Shown: positions 15,321 to 23,897 of the stretch, piece by piece
Layout: every line of letters begins with the position of its first letter
Position numbering within the stretch: the first letter of the stretch is position 1
Source: JABAQJ01 sp046327745
GTDB taxonomy: Bacteria > Gemmatimonadota > Gemmatimonadetes > Gemmatimonadales > Gemmatimonadaceae
Assembly: GCA_046327745.1 (NCBI GenBank)
Contig: JAXLXV010000026.1
Coordinates: forward strand, 31,859 to 95,858
Length of the DNA: 64,000 nt
Direction of reading: 5' to 3'
The notes under the pieces: generated by a model
Told to the model about the DNA's origin: nothing
Database searches by the model: none
The model's input: only the letters and a program-made list of their open reading frames with translations
Program-made: the position numbers and the translations under genes

Positions 15321-18284
15321 TTACGAGGCGATCTTCTCCTTCTTCTGCCGACTCTTCAGGTGCTCTTCCATCTTGAGTCGTGGGATCCCCTCCTTCATCC
15401 AGTCCGGCGCCGGCGCCCCCTGCAAGTAGTGATCGAAATACTCACGCATGCGGATCGTGTAGTCCTTCTGATTCTTCGGCTGGGCCAAGCCATGATTCTC
15501 GCCGACGTACTGCAGCAGGATGACGTCCTTCTCCTGCTCGCGCAGTGAGTTGTAGAAGGTGATCCCCTGGTTGAAGTCGACGGCTCCGTCCTTCTCGTTG
15601 TGCAGCAGCATGATCGAGGTCTTCACGTCCTTCACATGGAAGGCCGGTGAATTCCTGACGTAGGCGTCCATGTTATCCAGGTAGCTGCCCTTGAAGCGAC
15701 CCTGGCTGCTCTCGAAGATCGCCATGTCAGCGGTGCCGGTGTTCCAGTAGACCGAGTTGTACATGCTGATCATATCGGTCAGCGGCGCGCCGGAGATCAC
15801 GCTCTTGAAGAGCGTCCCGGTCTGCGTCGCGAGGAAGGCACTCTGGTAGCCTCCCCACGAGTGGCCGTGCAGACCGACATTCGCCGGGTCCACGATGCCC
15901 GTGGCAATCGCCGCCTTTACCGCCGGCACCACGCACCACACGGCAGACATGCCCGGGTCGTTGATCTTGTAGACGATATCCGGCTGCAACACCGCATACC
16001 CGCGGCTGGTGAAGACGCTCGGGTTGAAGGCTCGCGTCTCATTGGGCGTGGCGTAGGTGTGCAGCTGCTGAGAGAGCTTTTCGTAGATGTAGACCACCAT
16101 GGGGTACTTCTTTCCCGGCTGATAGTCCGCCGGCAGGTACAACGCTCCTTGCAGCGAGTCTCCCTTGTCACTCACGTAGTCGATCAGACGCGCCCCGCTG
16201 GACCAGGCATAGTCCTTCTGCTGTGGATTGGCATCCGTCAGGCGCTTGGGCGTGGCAAAGCCATGCTCAGACACGTAGTAGTCTGGGAAGTCCAGGAAGG
16301 TCTCCTTCGTGTACACGAAGGTCTCGGTGTCGCGGGCCCGTCGCACGAAATACTTGGCGTCATCCCACAGCAGGCGTTCCATCGGCTTGCCGGGGTTCAA
16401 ACGGACCAATCCTTCCTTCTTCGTCTTCTCGCCATACACCGAGAAGTAGACCGGCTTGGAGAAGTCGACCCCCTTCTCCTTCGAGTTGTACGAGATGCGC
16501 CGCTGGTAGCGCAGGCGCTCGGTGCGGCCGTTCCCCGTCAGGTTCACCGCTGTGCCCGTTGGGCCCGCCGGTACCTTCCATACGTCCCAGTTGTCGGAGA
16601 GCAGGACGGCGCTGCCGTCCGACGTCCAGCCGAGGGCCGCCGTCGGCGGGCGATCCACATTGTGGTCGTCCTCGGTGTCGACAAAGGAAGTCGGCAGCCC
16701 TGTGGAAATGGAGCGCGTCGTCTTGGCCGTCAGGTCATACACGCGGTATTGGCCGTCGTCGTAGTAGAGCACCTTCGTGCCGTCGGGGGACGGCTGCGTG
16801 GGCCAACGCTGGGCCGACAGGATCTTCGCCGACTGCCCGCTCGTCAGGTCAATCGCGTACACGTCGCGCCGCTGACCGCCATCAATGTTGTCCCGTTGCT
16901 CATAGGCGCGACGATCCGAACCGATGGCGAACTTCTCGCGCGGAGTGAGCGTGACTTCACGCATCTCGTCCGTCGCCAGGCGCACGAACTTCTTCTCGGG
17001 AATGCGATACTCGGCCAGGTACGAGTAGGTCTTATCGCGCTGTTCCTCCACCTGCTGTTGCGACTGCAGGCGGGGATCCTTCACGTGCCAGATCACGAGA
17101 CTTGGTAGGTCGTCATCGGGCATTCCCGCGCCCGCGGGAGACTGCATCGCCCCCGGCGTGCCGGCGACCGGCTTCACGTCCGGCCGACCCGTCTTGGACT
17201 CCGGACTCTCCCGGCGTGCCGTCAGGCCAAAGAAGATGGTGGAGAAGTCTGTTGACCACTTGGGGGCGCGATCGGGGGAGACACGCATCCCGGTGGGGAA
17301 ACTGGCGCCGCCAGCGTCCGCCGGCGAGAAGACCACGGTGGCTACTCCCGTGGGGGCGCCAAAGTTGTTGAAGCCGACGACCGAGTACGAGGTGTCGGAC
17401 GAGGCACTGTCCGCCTTGCCGCGCAGCACCGCCAGCGCCAACCCGCTGTCTGCCCACGTCAACCGGCGATAGAGCCGCTTGTCGCTTTCCAGCGTGCGCA
17501 CCACGTCCGTGCGCAGGTTGCGGGCGACCACACCATTCCCCACCTGATCCTTCGTCTCGATGGTCCAAGAGAGCCACTCGCCGGAATCATCCAGCGCGAA
17601 CTCTCCGACGTTTCCGATGTTGGTGACGGCGCCATTGCGCAGGTCGACCAGCAACAGGTCCGCCCCGGCGACTGGCGGGGGACTGGGCGCGGCGCCGGGG
17701 GCGGCCGGACCCGCCGGTGCAGCTGGCGTGTCCCCGTAGCGGTGCAGCACCACCCAGTTCGGGTGATCGCCGGCAAAGGCGAATCGCCGGACCTTCTCGT
17801 ACTCCTTCTTCTCGCCGTTGGCGAGATTCACCAGCACCACCGAGTTCTGCGCCGGCTTGCGGTCCTTCTTTGCCTTCTTCGCTTCCGCGGCGGTGGGATA
17901 CTTGGTGAACAGCAGCCACTTGCTGTCGGCAGAAAACGCCAAGGGCGACGCGGCACCAAAGAGCGTCGGGTCGAACTGACCTCCGATCAGCGCCGTGGGC
18001 TCGCCAACCGGAAAGCGCCACTCGGCGCCTTCGCCCGTGGGGCGCACGATCGTTTCGCCATCCCCTTCGTTAGGCGCCAGCTGGTAGGCAAACCACTTGC
18101 CGTCGTTCGACACCTGGGGCGCCCGTATGGTCTTCCAGTACGAGAGGTCGGCGGGGTCCAGGACCTTCTTCCCCGCTGGCGACTGCGCGGCGACCGGTGT
18201 GACCGGTACTGCCGGTACGACGGCGACGGCCAGCAGCGTCACCGCGATTCCCTCGAGCAGACGCGAGCCAAGTCTACCAGACAT
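15321..18284 (-). CDS. Secreted S9 (prolyl oligopeptidase) family peptidase
   Basis: A 987-residue protein. The signal peptide (about 1-41, ending PVAAQ) is followed by a long N-terminal beta-propeller region, with a Pro/Ala-rich insert (PAAPAGPAAPGAAPSPPP), and a C-terminal alpha/beta-hydrolase domain. The nucleophile is Ser at about 806 in GLHGHSWGGYQS. The acid is probably in LLHNEKDGAVDF (about 899) and the His in VGENHGLAQ (about 930). The ATG at 18284 sits behind GGAGGGAGAGA. Members are serine oligopeptidases of the envelope. It is longer than classic POP (about 700 residues) but of the size usual for this S9 subgroup. Single gene with its own terminator. Confidence 0.92.
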   Translation of the reverse strand: MSGRLGSRLLEGIAVTLLAVAVVPAVPVTPVAAQSPAGKKVLDPADLSYWKTIRAPQVSNDGKWFAYQLAPNEGDGETIVRPTGEGAEWRFPVGEPTALIGGQFDPTLFGAASPLAFSADSKWLLFTKYPTAAEAKKAKKDRKPAQNSVVLVNLANGEKKEYEKVRRFAFAGDHPNWVVLHRYGDTPAAPAGPAAPGAAPSPPPVAGADLLLVDLRNGAVTNIGNVGEFALDDSGEWLSWTIETKDQVGNGVVARNLRTDVVRTLESDKRLYRRLTWADSGLALAVLRGKADSASSDTSYSVVGFNNFGAPTGVATVVFSPADAGGASFPTGMRVSPDRAPKWSTDFSTIFFGLTARRESPESKTGRPDVKPVAGTPGAMQSPAGAGMPDDDLPSLVIWHVKDPRLQSQQQVEEQRDKTYSYLAEYRIPEKKFVRLATDEMREVTLTPREKFAIGSDRRAYEQRDNIDGGQRRDVYAIDLTSGQSAKILSAQRWPTQPSPDGTKVLYYDDGQYRVYDLTAKTTRSISTGLPTSFVDTEDDHNVDRPPTAALGWTSDGSAVLLSDNWDVWKVPAGPTGTAVNLTGNGRTERLRYQRRISYNSKEKGVDFSKPVYFSVYGEKTKKEGLVRLNPGKPMERLLWDDAKYFVRRARDTETFVYTKETFLDFPDYYVSEHGFATPKRLTDANPQQKDYAWSSGARLIDYVSDKGDSLQGALYLPADYQPGKKYPMVVYIYEKLSQQLHTYATPNETRAFNPSVFTSRGYAVLQPDIVYKINDPGMSAVWCVVPAVKAAIATGIVDPANVGLHGHSWGGYQSAFLATQTGTLFKSVISGAPLTDMISMYNSVYWNTGTADMAIFESSQGRFKGSYLDNMDAYVRNSPAFHVKDVKTSIMLLHNEKDGAVDFNQGITFYNSLREQEKDVILLQYVGENHGLAQPKNQKDYTIRMREYFDHYLQGAPAPDWMKEGIPRLKMEEHLKSRQKKEKIAS

Positions 18285-18500
18285 TCTCTCCCTCCTGCGC
18301 CCCCGGCGCGACGTGTAGCGAACGCACAAGAATGTGCCGCGCGCCTCGGGGACGCCATTCCCTTCGCCCTGCGGCGTCGTTGGAATCGCGGGCGCCGGTA
18401 CGATAGTCGTGGCATTGGAACGATGGCCCCCGTTCCGCACCCCATAACGTGGGGACCATATCGCCTGCTGGAGCGCCTACGGCATTCGCATGGCAGAACC

Positions 18501-18538
18501 CAAAACAAAAGGGGCGAGACCATAGCTGGTCCCGCCCC
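18501..18538 (-). terminator. Intrinsic terminator of the EXORDIUM-like gene
   Basis: On the minus strand GGGGCGGGACC (18538-18528) pairs with GGTCTCGCCCC (18521-18511) with one mismatch, followed by TTTTGTTTTG. It lies 42 bp after the EXORDIUM-like stop. Confidence 0.88.
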
Positions 18539-18579
18539 TCGAGTCATGCGGCGTCTTGAGCCGCTGATTTACCTCACGC

Positions 18580-19554
18580 TTACAGCAGCCCGCAGGTCTG
18601 CGGCGTGACGTTGTTCTTCCAATTGCCCTGCGTCAGGAAGTCCTTGGTGCCGATCTTCATGTTCGCGCGACCGCCATTGGCCGTGATGTAGATCGGGTTG
18701 TAGAAGGTCACGCACTTGTCGGCGTTCTCGGCGCCTTGCGCGTCGAACCAGGCGTTCAGGTCCGGGTCTGTGGCCGATTCCTCGAGTTCATGCGCGAAGG
18801 TGTCCACCTCGGCGTCCGCGTTGAAATCGCTGTTGGGCGACGTGCCTTGCAGGAGCGTGCAGCCACTCGCGAAGTCGGCCTGGAAGGGCATGACGGCGTA
18901 GATGACCTTCTTGCCCTGCCAGGTGAACATGCCGTGGTAGGCGCAGTACGACCCGAAGCCGCCGCCAAGGTTGACCTTCGTGTCGGAGAGGACCGCGTAG
19001 ATCGTCTGCGGATCGTAAGTCAGACGACCAGACTGGAAGGCATACACGATGCCGCTCTGGATCCGCCGGTCGGGGACATTGGCCGGCACGCCGATGGGGG
19101 CCGCCAACGTATCAGTCGCCCAGTACTGCGTGTACAGCAGGCTATTCGGCACGTGCTTCCCGGTGTTGTCCGTGTACGTCGTGTTGATGTTCCAGTACGC
19201 AGACGTCCCGATGTTGCGCACGTAGTAGCCGACGAGCGAGTTGTCGGCCGAGCCCGGGCCAAAGGTGTTCACGGCGGGGCCGTTGTTGTAGATCGTGCGG
19301 CGCGACCAATAGATGATGGCGACCTTGGGAGCGTCCAGCACACGTCCGCCGTGGTAAGTGATGTTCAAGGCCTGCGGCGAGGCCAGCTGGCGAAGGCCTA
19401 ACGAGTTGCGCGGCACCATGTAGTGCGGGGTGGGCGCGTCGTCGCTGATGTTGGAGACCGGGAATTCGTCCTGCCAACGCGCTGCGGGGGGCGATACGCT
19501 ATCGGCGCAGGCGGCCATACCGACGGCCAGCAGGGCGAGTGCTGCACGCTTCAT
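18580..19554 (-). CDS. EXORDIUM/PHI-1-like secreted lipoprotein with HELEE motif
   Basis: A 324-residue exported protein; the N-terminus ends ALLAVGMAAC, an imperfect lipobox (Cys16). The body follows the order of the plant EXORDIUM / phosphate-induced-1 family: YHGGRVL, VAIIYWS, SAYWNINTTYTDNTG, TIYAVLSDTKVNLGGGFGSYCAYHGMF, then AEVDTFAHELEESATDPDLNAWFDAQG and CVTFYNP. HELEES at 255-260 resembles a metalloprotease-type His-Glu helix and is likely a metal or active site, but this is inference. The ATG at 19554 lies behind GAGG. A larger paralogue at 47416 lacks the His-Glu pair. Single gene with its own terminator. Confidence 0.75.
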   Translation of the reverse strand: MKRAALALLAVGMAACADSVSPPAARWQDEFPVSNISDDAPTPHYMVPRNSLGLRQLASPQALNITYHGGRVLDAPKVAIIYWSRRTIYNNGPAVNTFGPGSADNSLVGYYVRNIGTSAYWNINTTYTDNTGKHVPNSLLYTQYWATDTLAAPIGVPANVPDRRIQSGIVYAFQSGRLTYDPQTIYAVLSDTKVNLGGGFGSYCAYHGMFTWQGKKVIYAVMPFQADFASGCTLLQGTSPNSDFNADAEVDTFAHELEESATDPDLNAWFDAQGAENADKCVTFYNPIYITANGGRANMKIGTKDFLTQGNWKNNVTPQTCGLL

Positions 19555-19662
19555 GAAGGACCTCGAGGTGTAGGTTGCGCCCACAAGGTGTCACCGTGAC
19601 GAGATCCTCGCCATGTGGCGATGCTCCCACACAACCGAGCCGCGGGTGTGGCCCGCGTCACA

Positions 19663-20241
19663 TCAATACTGATCGGGAAAACGCGCCGTGTATTGCGTGA
19701 AGTGCGCCTTGAGCGCCGCCAGGTCCGCATCTACATCGCCCGTCGGGTTAAACACCGGGCCCAGCGCCACTACTTTGCGCGCGTAGTCCAGCCCCACCAT
19801 CACGATCGGCACCTGTGCGCCGCGAGCAATATGGTAGAAGCCGGTCCGCCACTGCGTCACGCGCTTGCGTGTGCCTTCAGGGGCGATCGCCAGCACCAGC
19901 GCGTCGCGCGTCGCGAACTCCTCCACCAACTGGTCGACGTAGTTCTTGTTGCTGCCGCGCTGGATGGGAACGCCACCCAATGAGAGGAGCAGGCCCTTCA
20001 CGGGCCAGACAAAAATCGAGTGCTTGCCCAACCAGCTGGCCTTGAGGTCCAACGCGAGGTCGGCGAACAACCCCATGAAGAAGTCCCAGTTGGACGTGTG
20101 CGGCGCCACGATGATCACGGCCTTGGCCACGTTCGGGAGTTCACCTTCCAGTCGCCAGCCAAACAGACGCATTCCCAGCACCCCGATCTTCTGCATGATC
20201 GGGGTGCGGCGGCGCGGCAGGTTGGGGGGCAATGAGGTCAC
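19663..20241 (-). CDS. 1-acyl-glycerol-3-phosphate acyltransferase-like (PlsC family)
   Basis: About 192 residues. The acyltransferase motif HTSNWD (H-x4-D) opens the domain, with FVWPVKGLLLSLGGVPIQRG as block II and APEGTRKR as block III (the EGTR motif that binds the phosphate). This subgroup is shorter than PlsC and has TSNWDF, as in the lysophospholipid-acyltransferase branch that modifies minor lipids. I place the start at GTG 20241; ATG 20196 (MQKIGVLGMRLFGW) is the alternative and neither has a good ribosome-binding site. It lies between the EXORDIUM-like gene and infA, all on the minus strand, but with its own spacing. Confidence 0.82.
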   Translation of the reverse strand: MTSLPPNLPRRRTPIMQKIGVLGMRLFGWRLEGELPNVAKAVIIVAPHTSNWDFFMGLFADLALDLKASWLGKHSIFVWPVKGLLLSLGGVPIQRGSNKNYVDQLVEEFATRDALVLAIAPEGTRKRVTQWRTGFYHIARGAQVPIVMVGLDYARKVVALGPVFNPTGDVDADLAALKAHFTQYTARFPDQY

Positions 20242-20287
20242 AGTTTGAACTTCGATCGACCACTCGTCGCAAAGCGCTCGCCAAATG

Positions 20288-20320
20288 AAAGGGCCGGCTC
20301 CCCTCGAAGGGCCCGGCCCC
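20288..20320 (-). terminator. Intrinsic terminator of infA
   Basis: On the minus strand GGGCCGG and CCGGCCC (20320-20290) form a stem with a purine-rich loop, followed by TTTCATTT. It lies 65 bp after infA. Confidence 0.7.
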
Positions 20321-20385
20321 AATGCGTCATTCCGAAGCCTCGCGCGCCACACACATCATCGGGCGCCGGCGCGCGGGAGGCGGAC

Positions 20386-20622
20386 CTACCCTTCGTATGG
20401 CTTCTTCTGGTGCCGGAATGTGATTCGGCCTCGCGTGAGGTCGTACGGGGAGACTTCCACCTTCACGTAGTCGCCGGCCAGTACGCGGATTTTGAACTGG
20501 CGCATCTTGCCGCCTAACGTGCTCAAGACGTCATGTCCCCCCTGCACCGAGACGCGAAACGTTGCGTTCGGCAGGACTTCTGTCACCCGACCTTCCAACT
20601 CGATGGCTTCCTCTTTGGCCAT
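20386..20622 (-). CDS. infA: Translation initiation factor IF-1
   Basis: A 78-residue S1/OB-fold protein: MAKEEAIELEGRVTEVLPNATFRV, GGKMRQFKIRVLAGDYVKVEVSPYDLTRGRITFR. This is full length for IF-1 and keeps the SPYDLTRGRI signature. It binds the ribosomal A site with IF-2 and IF-3 at initiation. ATG 20622 lies behind GGAG. Here it stands alone, not in the usual ribosomal-protein operon next to rpmJ/secY, and is followed by a terminator. The substitution HDVLSTLGGKM replaces the more common H-VLAHISGKM. It may be a stand-alone copy; whether another infA exists cannot be seen. Confidence 0.93.
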   Translation of the reverse strand: MAKEEAIELEGRVTEVLPNATFRVSVQGGHDVLSTLGGKMRQFKIRVLAGDYVKVEVSPYDLTRGRITFRHQKKPYEG

Positions 20623-20777
20623 TCCATGCACTCCGGCAGCTGATGGTTCGCGTGGAAAGCTGGACGGCGGAGCAACGCGCATCAAGTGGTGATCGCGTAT
20701 TCCTCGCGCTGTATCTCTCGATTCCATCACCAATTGGTGCAATCCGTCTCGAAGTGACGTGAGCCCTCAGGCCACGT

Positions 20778-21830
20778 TCACCAGATGTCCCCCACGGTGA
20801 ACCCTTCGGGAAACGGATCGTCGGGATCCACGCCATACGTCGCCATGCCGGTGATCCACCCGGTCCCGCTCAGCGTGGGGACTACGGCCGGAGTGTCGCC
20901 AACCTTTGTTTCGGAGAGCAGGCGCCCGGTGAACGTGGTCCCCAGCACCCCTTCGTGAACAAAGTCCTGATTCAACGGCAGCAATCCCTTGGCGTGCAAG
21001 GTCGCCATCCGCGCGCACGTGCCGGTGCCGCACGGCGACCGATCGATCGCCCCCGTCCATGTGGCCGGCTTGTTCCAGTCCAGCACACCGGTGGACACGA
21101 TGACCGCGTTTCGCCGGTGCGACGTGGCGGCGTGCGGCTCTCCCGACAGCTGCGAAATCGTGATCCCGGTGAATCCCGGCTGCTCGGGATGCACCACCGG
21201 CAGCTGCTCATTCGCCGCGGCCTTGATCATCTCGCCAATCCGAACGATGTCCCGTCCCTCGTCAGGCGTTAGGCGCAGGCCAAACCGGGCGGCGTCGGCG
21301 ATCACGTAGTACATGCCGCCGTACCCGACATCCACCGTCACCGTCCCCAGGTGCGGGACCTCCACCGGCCGGTCCAGATAGGCGGCGAACGCCGGCACAT
21401 TGCGGAACGTCACTCGCTTCACCTTCCCATCCCGGCAGTCGGCCCGCACGCCGATCAACCCCGCGGGAGTCTCCAGCGTCAACTCGGTGACCGGCTCCCT
21501 CATGGGCAGCATCCCCGTCTCCAGCAACACGGTCACCACGCAAATCGTGTTGGTGCCGGACATCCCGGGGTATTCGACCTGCTCCATGATCACATAGCCC
21601 GCGTCGGCGCTGGGGTCCGTGGGCGGGAGCACCAGGTTGCAGTTAGCCGCCGGGTATCCGCGCGGCTCACGCAGCATGCGCTTCCGCAGTCCATCCGCGT
21701 GGTCGCGCAGGTAGCACATCTTCTCGAACATGGTCGCCCCGGGCACATCCAGCACTCCCCCCACAATCACGCGACCATGCTCGCCGCAGGCGTGCGCGTC
21801 GTACGCCTGCACGCAGTTCGTGAGCCGCAT
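20778..21830 (-). CDS. Proline racemase superfamily enzyme (hydroxyproline epimerase/dehydratase type)
   Basis: A 350-residue member of the proline racemase superfamily. In proline racemase and 4-hydroxyproline 2-epimerase two cysteines act as the acid/base pair. Here the first position is Ser91 (GMSGTNT) and the second is Cys267 (DRSPCGTGT). Ser/Cys members are known from the family, but their specificity (4-hydroxyproline epimerase, trans-3-hydroxyproline dehydratase, or both) differs from the Cys/Cys type. So the name proline racemase should not be assumed. ATG 21830 follows the M28 peptidase stop by 7 bp. Co-transcription with a secreted peptidase fits use of hydroxyproline from peptides. 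Confidence 0.88.
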   Translation of the reverse strand: MRLTNCVQAYDAHACGEHGRVIVGGVLDVPGATMFEKMCYLRDHADGLRKRMLREPRGYPAANCNLVLPPTDPSADAGYVIMEQVEYPGMSGTNTICVVTVLLETGMLPMREPVTELTLETPAGLIGVRADCRDGKVKRVTFRNVPAFAAYLDRPVEVPHLGTVTVDVGYGGMYYVIADAARFGLRLTPDEGRDIVRIGEMIKAAANEQLPVVHPEQPGFTGITISQLSGEPHAATSHRRNAVIVSTGVLDWNKPATWTGAIDRSPCGTGTCARMATLHAKGLLPLNQDFVHEGVLGTTFTGRLLSETKVGDTPAVVPTLSGTGWITGMATYGVDPDDPFPEGFTVGDIW

Positions 21831-21837
21831 CTCGCGC

Positions 21838-23229
21838 TTACCTCGGCAGCTTCTCTGGCAGGTCGGCCAGCACGTAGGCCATGGTGGCCATGGTCGCCAC
21901 GCACAACGCCACGTCATGCGGATCCAGCTTGTCGATGGTGTCGGCGTCCGTGTGGTGATACCAGAAATACTTGGTGCCATCCACGTTCAGCCCCAACCCG
22001 GGCACGCCCAGCTGCATCATCGGGCCGATGTCCGCTCCGCCTCCCCCCTTCGTGATCGCGCCGGCGCCAATCGGGTCCAGCAACGATCCGATCTGCTTCA
22101 CGATCGCCGTCGCCGCGTCTGACCCTGTGAAGCCGAAGCCCTCTGGCTTGAACACCCCGCCATCCGACTCGATCGCCGCCACATGTTTCGCCGCGGCGTC
22201 CTTGTACCGATCGCGGTATGCCGTCCCGCCACGCAACCCATTCTCCTCGTTCACCCAGCCGACCACCCGAATCGTGCGGCGCGGCCTGAGACCAAGCTCC
22301 TTGAGCAGGCGAATCGCTTCCCACGCCACCACCACGCCTCCGCCGTCGTCCATGGCACCGCGACCCACATCCCAGGAGTCCGTGTGTCCCCCCATGATCA
22401 CGACCTCGTCGGGGAATTCGGTGCCCTTCAACTCGGCGATGACGTTCTTGGACGGCACGTCAGGCAACGTCTGCGCGGACATGGTCAGCTTCACCACCAC
22501 CTTCTCGCCGCGGTTCTGCATGCGATGGATCATCTCGGCGTCTTCCACCGTGATGGCCGCGTGCGGGATCTTCTTGACCGTGGAGTCGTAGCGCATGCCA
22601 CCGGTGTGCGGGGTGCGCTGCGAGTACGGGGTCACGGAGCGAATGAGCGAGGCCACGGCGCCGGCGCGGGACGCCTCCACCGCACCATTGGCTCGGTACT
22701 GCACGGTGGCGCCGTAGTCCGTGAAGGGGACGTCGAACAGCACGATCTTCCCCTTGGCTTGGTCCGCTTTGGCTTTGAGGTCGTCGAAGGAGTTCACCAC
22801 CAGCACCTCGGCGGTGATGCCGCCCGGTGGGGTGGCGATGCTGCCGCCGAGTCCGAGCATGGGAAGCGTCTGCTGCCGCGGCTGCACCAGCTCCGCGGAT
22901 TCGGCGCCGCGCACCCAATGAGGGACCATCGCCGGCTCTCCCCGCACGTTGTCCAGGCCGTCCTTGGACATCTGGGCCTGCATCCAGTCCAACGCCATGT
23001 TCAGCCGGTCGCTCCCCGAGAAGCGGTTGCCGAAGCGCTCCGTCAGCTCCGCCAGGCGATTCCAGGCCGCCGAGTCGCGGGTGGCGGCGGCGGCGATGCG
23101 GCCGGCGGCCTCGCGGTAACGGGCCGTGATGTCCTGCGCCGGCAAGGTTGAGGGGGTAGCGGAGGCTAGGAGACCTAACGCGGCACCACAAATGAAGATC
23201 GCACGCACGGCTTCACGTCCGTTGCACAT
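21838..23229 (-). CDS. Secreted M28 family aminopeptidase/carboxypeptidase Q-like
   Basis: A 463-residue protein with a signal peptide ending at TLPAQ (about 31). A PA-type insert at about 130-230 is followed by the M28 catalytic domain with all five di-zinc ligands in order: GGHTDSWD (His), MDDGGG (Asp), NEENGLRGG (catalytic Glu-Glu), ESDGG (Asp) and YHHTDADT (His). The overall arrangement resembles plasma glutamate carboxypeptidase / CPQ. It trims peptides in the periplasm or outside the cell. The ATG at 23229 has no clear ribosome-binding site; a GTG a few codons later is possible. First gene of a pair with the proline-racemase-family enzyme. Confidence 0.9.
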   Translation of the reverse strand: MCNGREAVRAIFICGAALGLLASATPSTLPAQDITARYREAAGRIAAAATRDSAAWNRLAELTERFGNRFSGSDRLNMALDWMQAQMSKDGLDNVRGEPAMVPHWVRGAESAELVQPRQQTLPMLGLGGSIATPPGGITAEVLVVNSFDDLKAKADQAKGKIVLFDVPFTDYGATVQYRANGAVEASRAGAVASLIRSVTPYSQRTPHTGGMRYDSTVKKIPHAAITVEDAEMIHRMQNRGEKVVVKLTMSAQTLPDVPSKNVIAELKGTEFPDEVVIMGGHTDSWDVGRGAMDDGGGVVVAWEAIRLLKELGLRPRRTIRVVGWVNEENGLRGGTAYRDRYKDAAAKHVAAIESDGGVFKPEGFGFTGSDAATAIVKQIGSLLDPIGAGAITKGGGGADIGPMMQLGVPGLGLNVDGTKYFWYHHTDADTIDKLDPHDVALCVATMATMAYVLADLPEKLPR

Positions 23230-23375
23230 GGAGAGTTGGGCTTAGGTTGAAGGCCCGAAGCTAGCGCCGGAGCAGTCCCGGCACCACGCACCCGTGGCGT
23301 GGGGAGTGGGTCTCACGAGGCAAGGCACGGTCCCGGGGCGCGGGATTTCGGTGTCGGCTACCGTTAGGGTCGCCA

Positions 23376-23404
23376 TTGACAGAAATCCCAGTCGATCCTA
23401 CACT
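23376..23404 (+). promoter_or_regulatory. Sigma-70-type promoter, TTGACA-17-TACACT
   Basis: A perfect -35 TTGACA (23376-23381) and a near-consensus -10 TACACT (23399-23404) are separated by exactly 17 bp. The predicted start is near 23411. This is the best promoter match I see in the window. It reads toward the short hairpin unit and the cold-shock gene. Confidence 0.75.
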
Positions 23405-23410
23405 AGTCCC

Positions 23411-23482
23411 GCGACGTACGCTGTTGAGCGTGCTGATAGTGCGATGACCAAGGGCCCTCGCGATCGCGGGTGGCCTTTTTTC
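23411..23482 (+). ncRNA. Short transcript ending at a terminator: small RNA or csp leader/attenuator
   Basis: The promoter at 23376 would start an RNA that first folds ACGCT-gttg-AGCGT (23418-23431). It then meets an intrinsic terminator: GGCC arms closing a CTCGCG-AT-CGCGGG stem (23452-23475) followed by TTTTTT (about 23475-23480). That gives an RNA of about 70 nt with two hairpins. Transcripts that read through reach the cold-shock gene 143 bp further on. It could be a free small RNA, or an attenuator that lets csp expression respond to temperature. No reading frame of note lies in it. Confidence 0.5.
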
Positions 23483-23624
23483 GTTTCACGAACCCGCGTC
23501 GCCCGGCACTGGCGGCAAGTTGCCGAACAACTGGTCAGCAAACCGAGTCGTGGCGGTCAGGTCCACGAATCGAATGTGGTCGGTTCCCTCACCCCGACCG
23601 CATCACTTACTCAGGAGAAGGGCA

Positions 23625-23837
23625 ATGCGTACGACCGGCACCGTGAAGTGGTTCAACGACGCCAAGGGCTTCGGCTTCATTACCCCCGCCGACGGCTCGA
23701 AGGACTGCTTCGTCCATCACTCGGCCATCGATGGCAAGGGCTTCAAGACGCTCGCTGAAGGCGAGAAGGTGGAGTTCGAGATTGTTCAGGGTCAGAAGGG
23801 ACCTGCCGCGCAAAACGTCACGCGTCTCGGCCGCTGA
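23625..23837 (+). CDS. Cold-shock protein (CspA family)
   Basis: A 70-residue single cold-shock domain: MRTTGTVKWFNDAKGFGFITP with RNP1 KGFGFI, RNP2 as CFVHHSAI, and VEFEIVQGQKGPAAQNV at the end. It binds single-stranded RNA or DNA and melts secondary structure. The ATG lies behind AGGAGAAGG. The 5' region is long (over 200 nt from the TTGACA promoter) and contains an internal terminator, so expression may be controlled in the leader, as in many csp genes. Cys29 replaces the more usual Val/Ile in RNP2. It has a strong terminator right after it. Confidence 0.93.
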   Translation: MRTTGTVKWFNDAKGFGFITPADGSKDCFVHHSAIDGKGFKTLAEGEKVEFEIVQGQKGPAAQNVTRLGR

Positions 23838-23859
23838 ACGATCAGGTGCCGAAACAAGC

Positions 23860-23889
23860 GGGGCCGGCTCGAGTCATCGAGCCGGCCCC
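23860..23889. terminator. Strong hairpin after the cold-shock gene
   Basis: GGGGCCGGCTCGA (23860-23872) / TCGAGCCGGCCCC (23877-23889), a 13-bp perfect stem with loop gtca. It lies between convergent csp and the PIN-domain gene, so it can serve both. The T-tract is weak. Confidence 0.8.
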
Positions 23890-23897
23890 GTCGGCTT

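Noticed and set aside
15861..17108. 415-codon open frame antisense to the S9 peptidase
   Set aside because: It mirrors codon structure of the real gene, is Arg/His-rich and has no domain.
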